Below are positions 34,114 to 34,397 of a stretch of 34,397 bases of DNA, piece by piece. How positions within the stretch are numbered: the first letter of the stretch is position 1; each line of letters starts with the position of its first letter. A model generated the notes under the pieces. It was given only the letters and a program-made list of their open reading frames with translations. It did no database searches and was not told the DNA's origin. The DNA lies in contig CAKQWG010000008.1 of the NCBI GenBank assembly GCA_934278005.1, positions 1-34,397 of the forward strand. The letters run 5' to 3'. The translations under genes and the position numbers were made by a program. Origin of the DNA: an uncultured Pirellulaceae bacterium (GTDB lineage Bacteria > Planctomycetota > Planctomycetia > Pirellulales > Pirellulaceae).

Positions 34114-34397
34114 ATGACATCTTCAGAGAGCCAGGGCAGTCCTGAGCAGACCGCGGCGTCCACGCGAGACGAGCGCATCCAGTCGCCTCACGATCGGCTG
34201 ATCAATCAGACATTGCAACAGGCCGAGGCGGCCCGCGATCTGCTGGCTCGTCATCTGCCAAGCGAAGTCGTTCAGCACCTAAAACTCGGCACGTTGGTTC
34301 CAGTCGACACCAGCTTCATTGATCGCAACCTCAGGCGTCGGTTTGCTGATCGGCTGTTTTCGGTCGAGGTATCAGACGAGATCGTTCGCAGCCTCAA
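34114..34397 (+). CDS. Rpn-family recombination-promoting nuclease/putative transposase (N-terminal part)
   Basis: The frame starts at ATG 34114 and runs off the end of the window after 94 codons. After a polar N-terminus of about 24 residues the sequence has the Rpn signature: SPHDRL (24-29), then a helix with LLARHLPSEVV, a strand region ending TSFIDRNLRRRF and ADRLFSVEV. These correspond to the start of the PD-(D/E)XK nuclease fold of RpnA/DUF4351-type proteins, which promote RecA-independent recombination or act in defence and mobile contexts. The remaining catalytic residues lie outside the window. No ribosome-binding site is obvious. Confidence 0.8.
   Translation, partial: MTSSESQGSPEQTAASTRDERIQSPHDRLINQTLQQAEAARDLLARHLPSEVVQHLKLGTLVPVDTSFIDRNLRRRFADRLFSVEVSDEIVRSL

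Noticed and set aside
1..34397. CRISPR array, insertion sequence, prophage or integrated element
   Set aside because: No spaced 25-40 bp repeats, transposase, integrase or phage structural genes are present; the tandem arrays are short contiguous minisatellites.

Overview
The window looks like chromosomal DNA from a planctomycete, most likely of the Pirellulaceae (Rhodopirellula/Blastopirellula type). Evidence for this is the combination of a DUF1501 protein, a secreted DUF1080 protein, a DUF1571 protein, an NPYAAP-type small membrane protein, a tetrahydromethanopterin C1 enzyme (Ftr) in a bacterial context, and many weak or absent Shine-Dalgarno sites. There is no transposase, CRISPR array, phage gene or rRNA. 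Most of the window is housekeeping and amino-acid metabolism separated by repeat-bearing intergenic DNA.

Layout. 1-7330: a run of minus-strand genes. In transcription order these are a small HTH-like protein, a 108-aa unknown, a cold-shock protein, a winged-helix protein, an RRM RNA-binding protein with a clear terminator, a SET-domain protein, 5-formyl-THF cyclo-ligase, Ftr, a zinc-ribbon/GYF/DUF4190 membrane protein, endonuclease IV and tRNA-Pro(GGG). 7331-9281: repeat-rich spacer, apt, a long spacer and a small membrane protein. 9337-11196: a membrane-protein gene and a DUF1501 gene facing away from each other, both seemingly missing their 5' ends, meeting at about 10.25-10.32 kb. 11224-13653: a DsbD-like thiol:disulfide transporter (minus). 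13863-16203: DUF1080, HAD phosphatase and rsmG, coupled by 4-bp start/stop overlaps. 16401-19257: cysD and a cysN-cysC fusion for sulfate activation. 19348-24043: pyruvate carboxylase and an acidic protein of unknown function. 24165-26378: leuC-leuD (minus). 26614-27993: an unusual signal peptidase I relative. 28116-32846: hom, an ApgM-family gene and lysC (minus), an aspartate-to-threonine block. 33053-33973: DUF1571 protein. 34114-end: start of an Rpn-family nuclease.

How the genes work together. hom-apgM-lysC has the order expected of a threonine pathway with homoserine kinase replaced by an ApgM-type enzyme. leuCD makes the isopropylmalate isomerase, pyc feeds oxaloacetate (hence aspartate), cysDNC activates sulfate, and Ftr plus 5-formyl-THF cyclo-ligase place the methanopterin- and folate-linked C1 systems side by side. 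Csp, the winged-helix protein and the RRM protein form a nucleic-acid-binding cluster typical of cold response.

The most notable sequence-level observations are a 25-bp hairpin element present twice, 33 kb apart, with a compensatory base-pair change and the same position just 3' of a gene; the ApgM gene between hom and lysC; the head-to-head pair of 5'-truncated genes; and the signal peptidase with a Cys4 ribbon and a large insertion between its catalytic boxes. All assignments come from reading the sequence; no database search was run.
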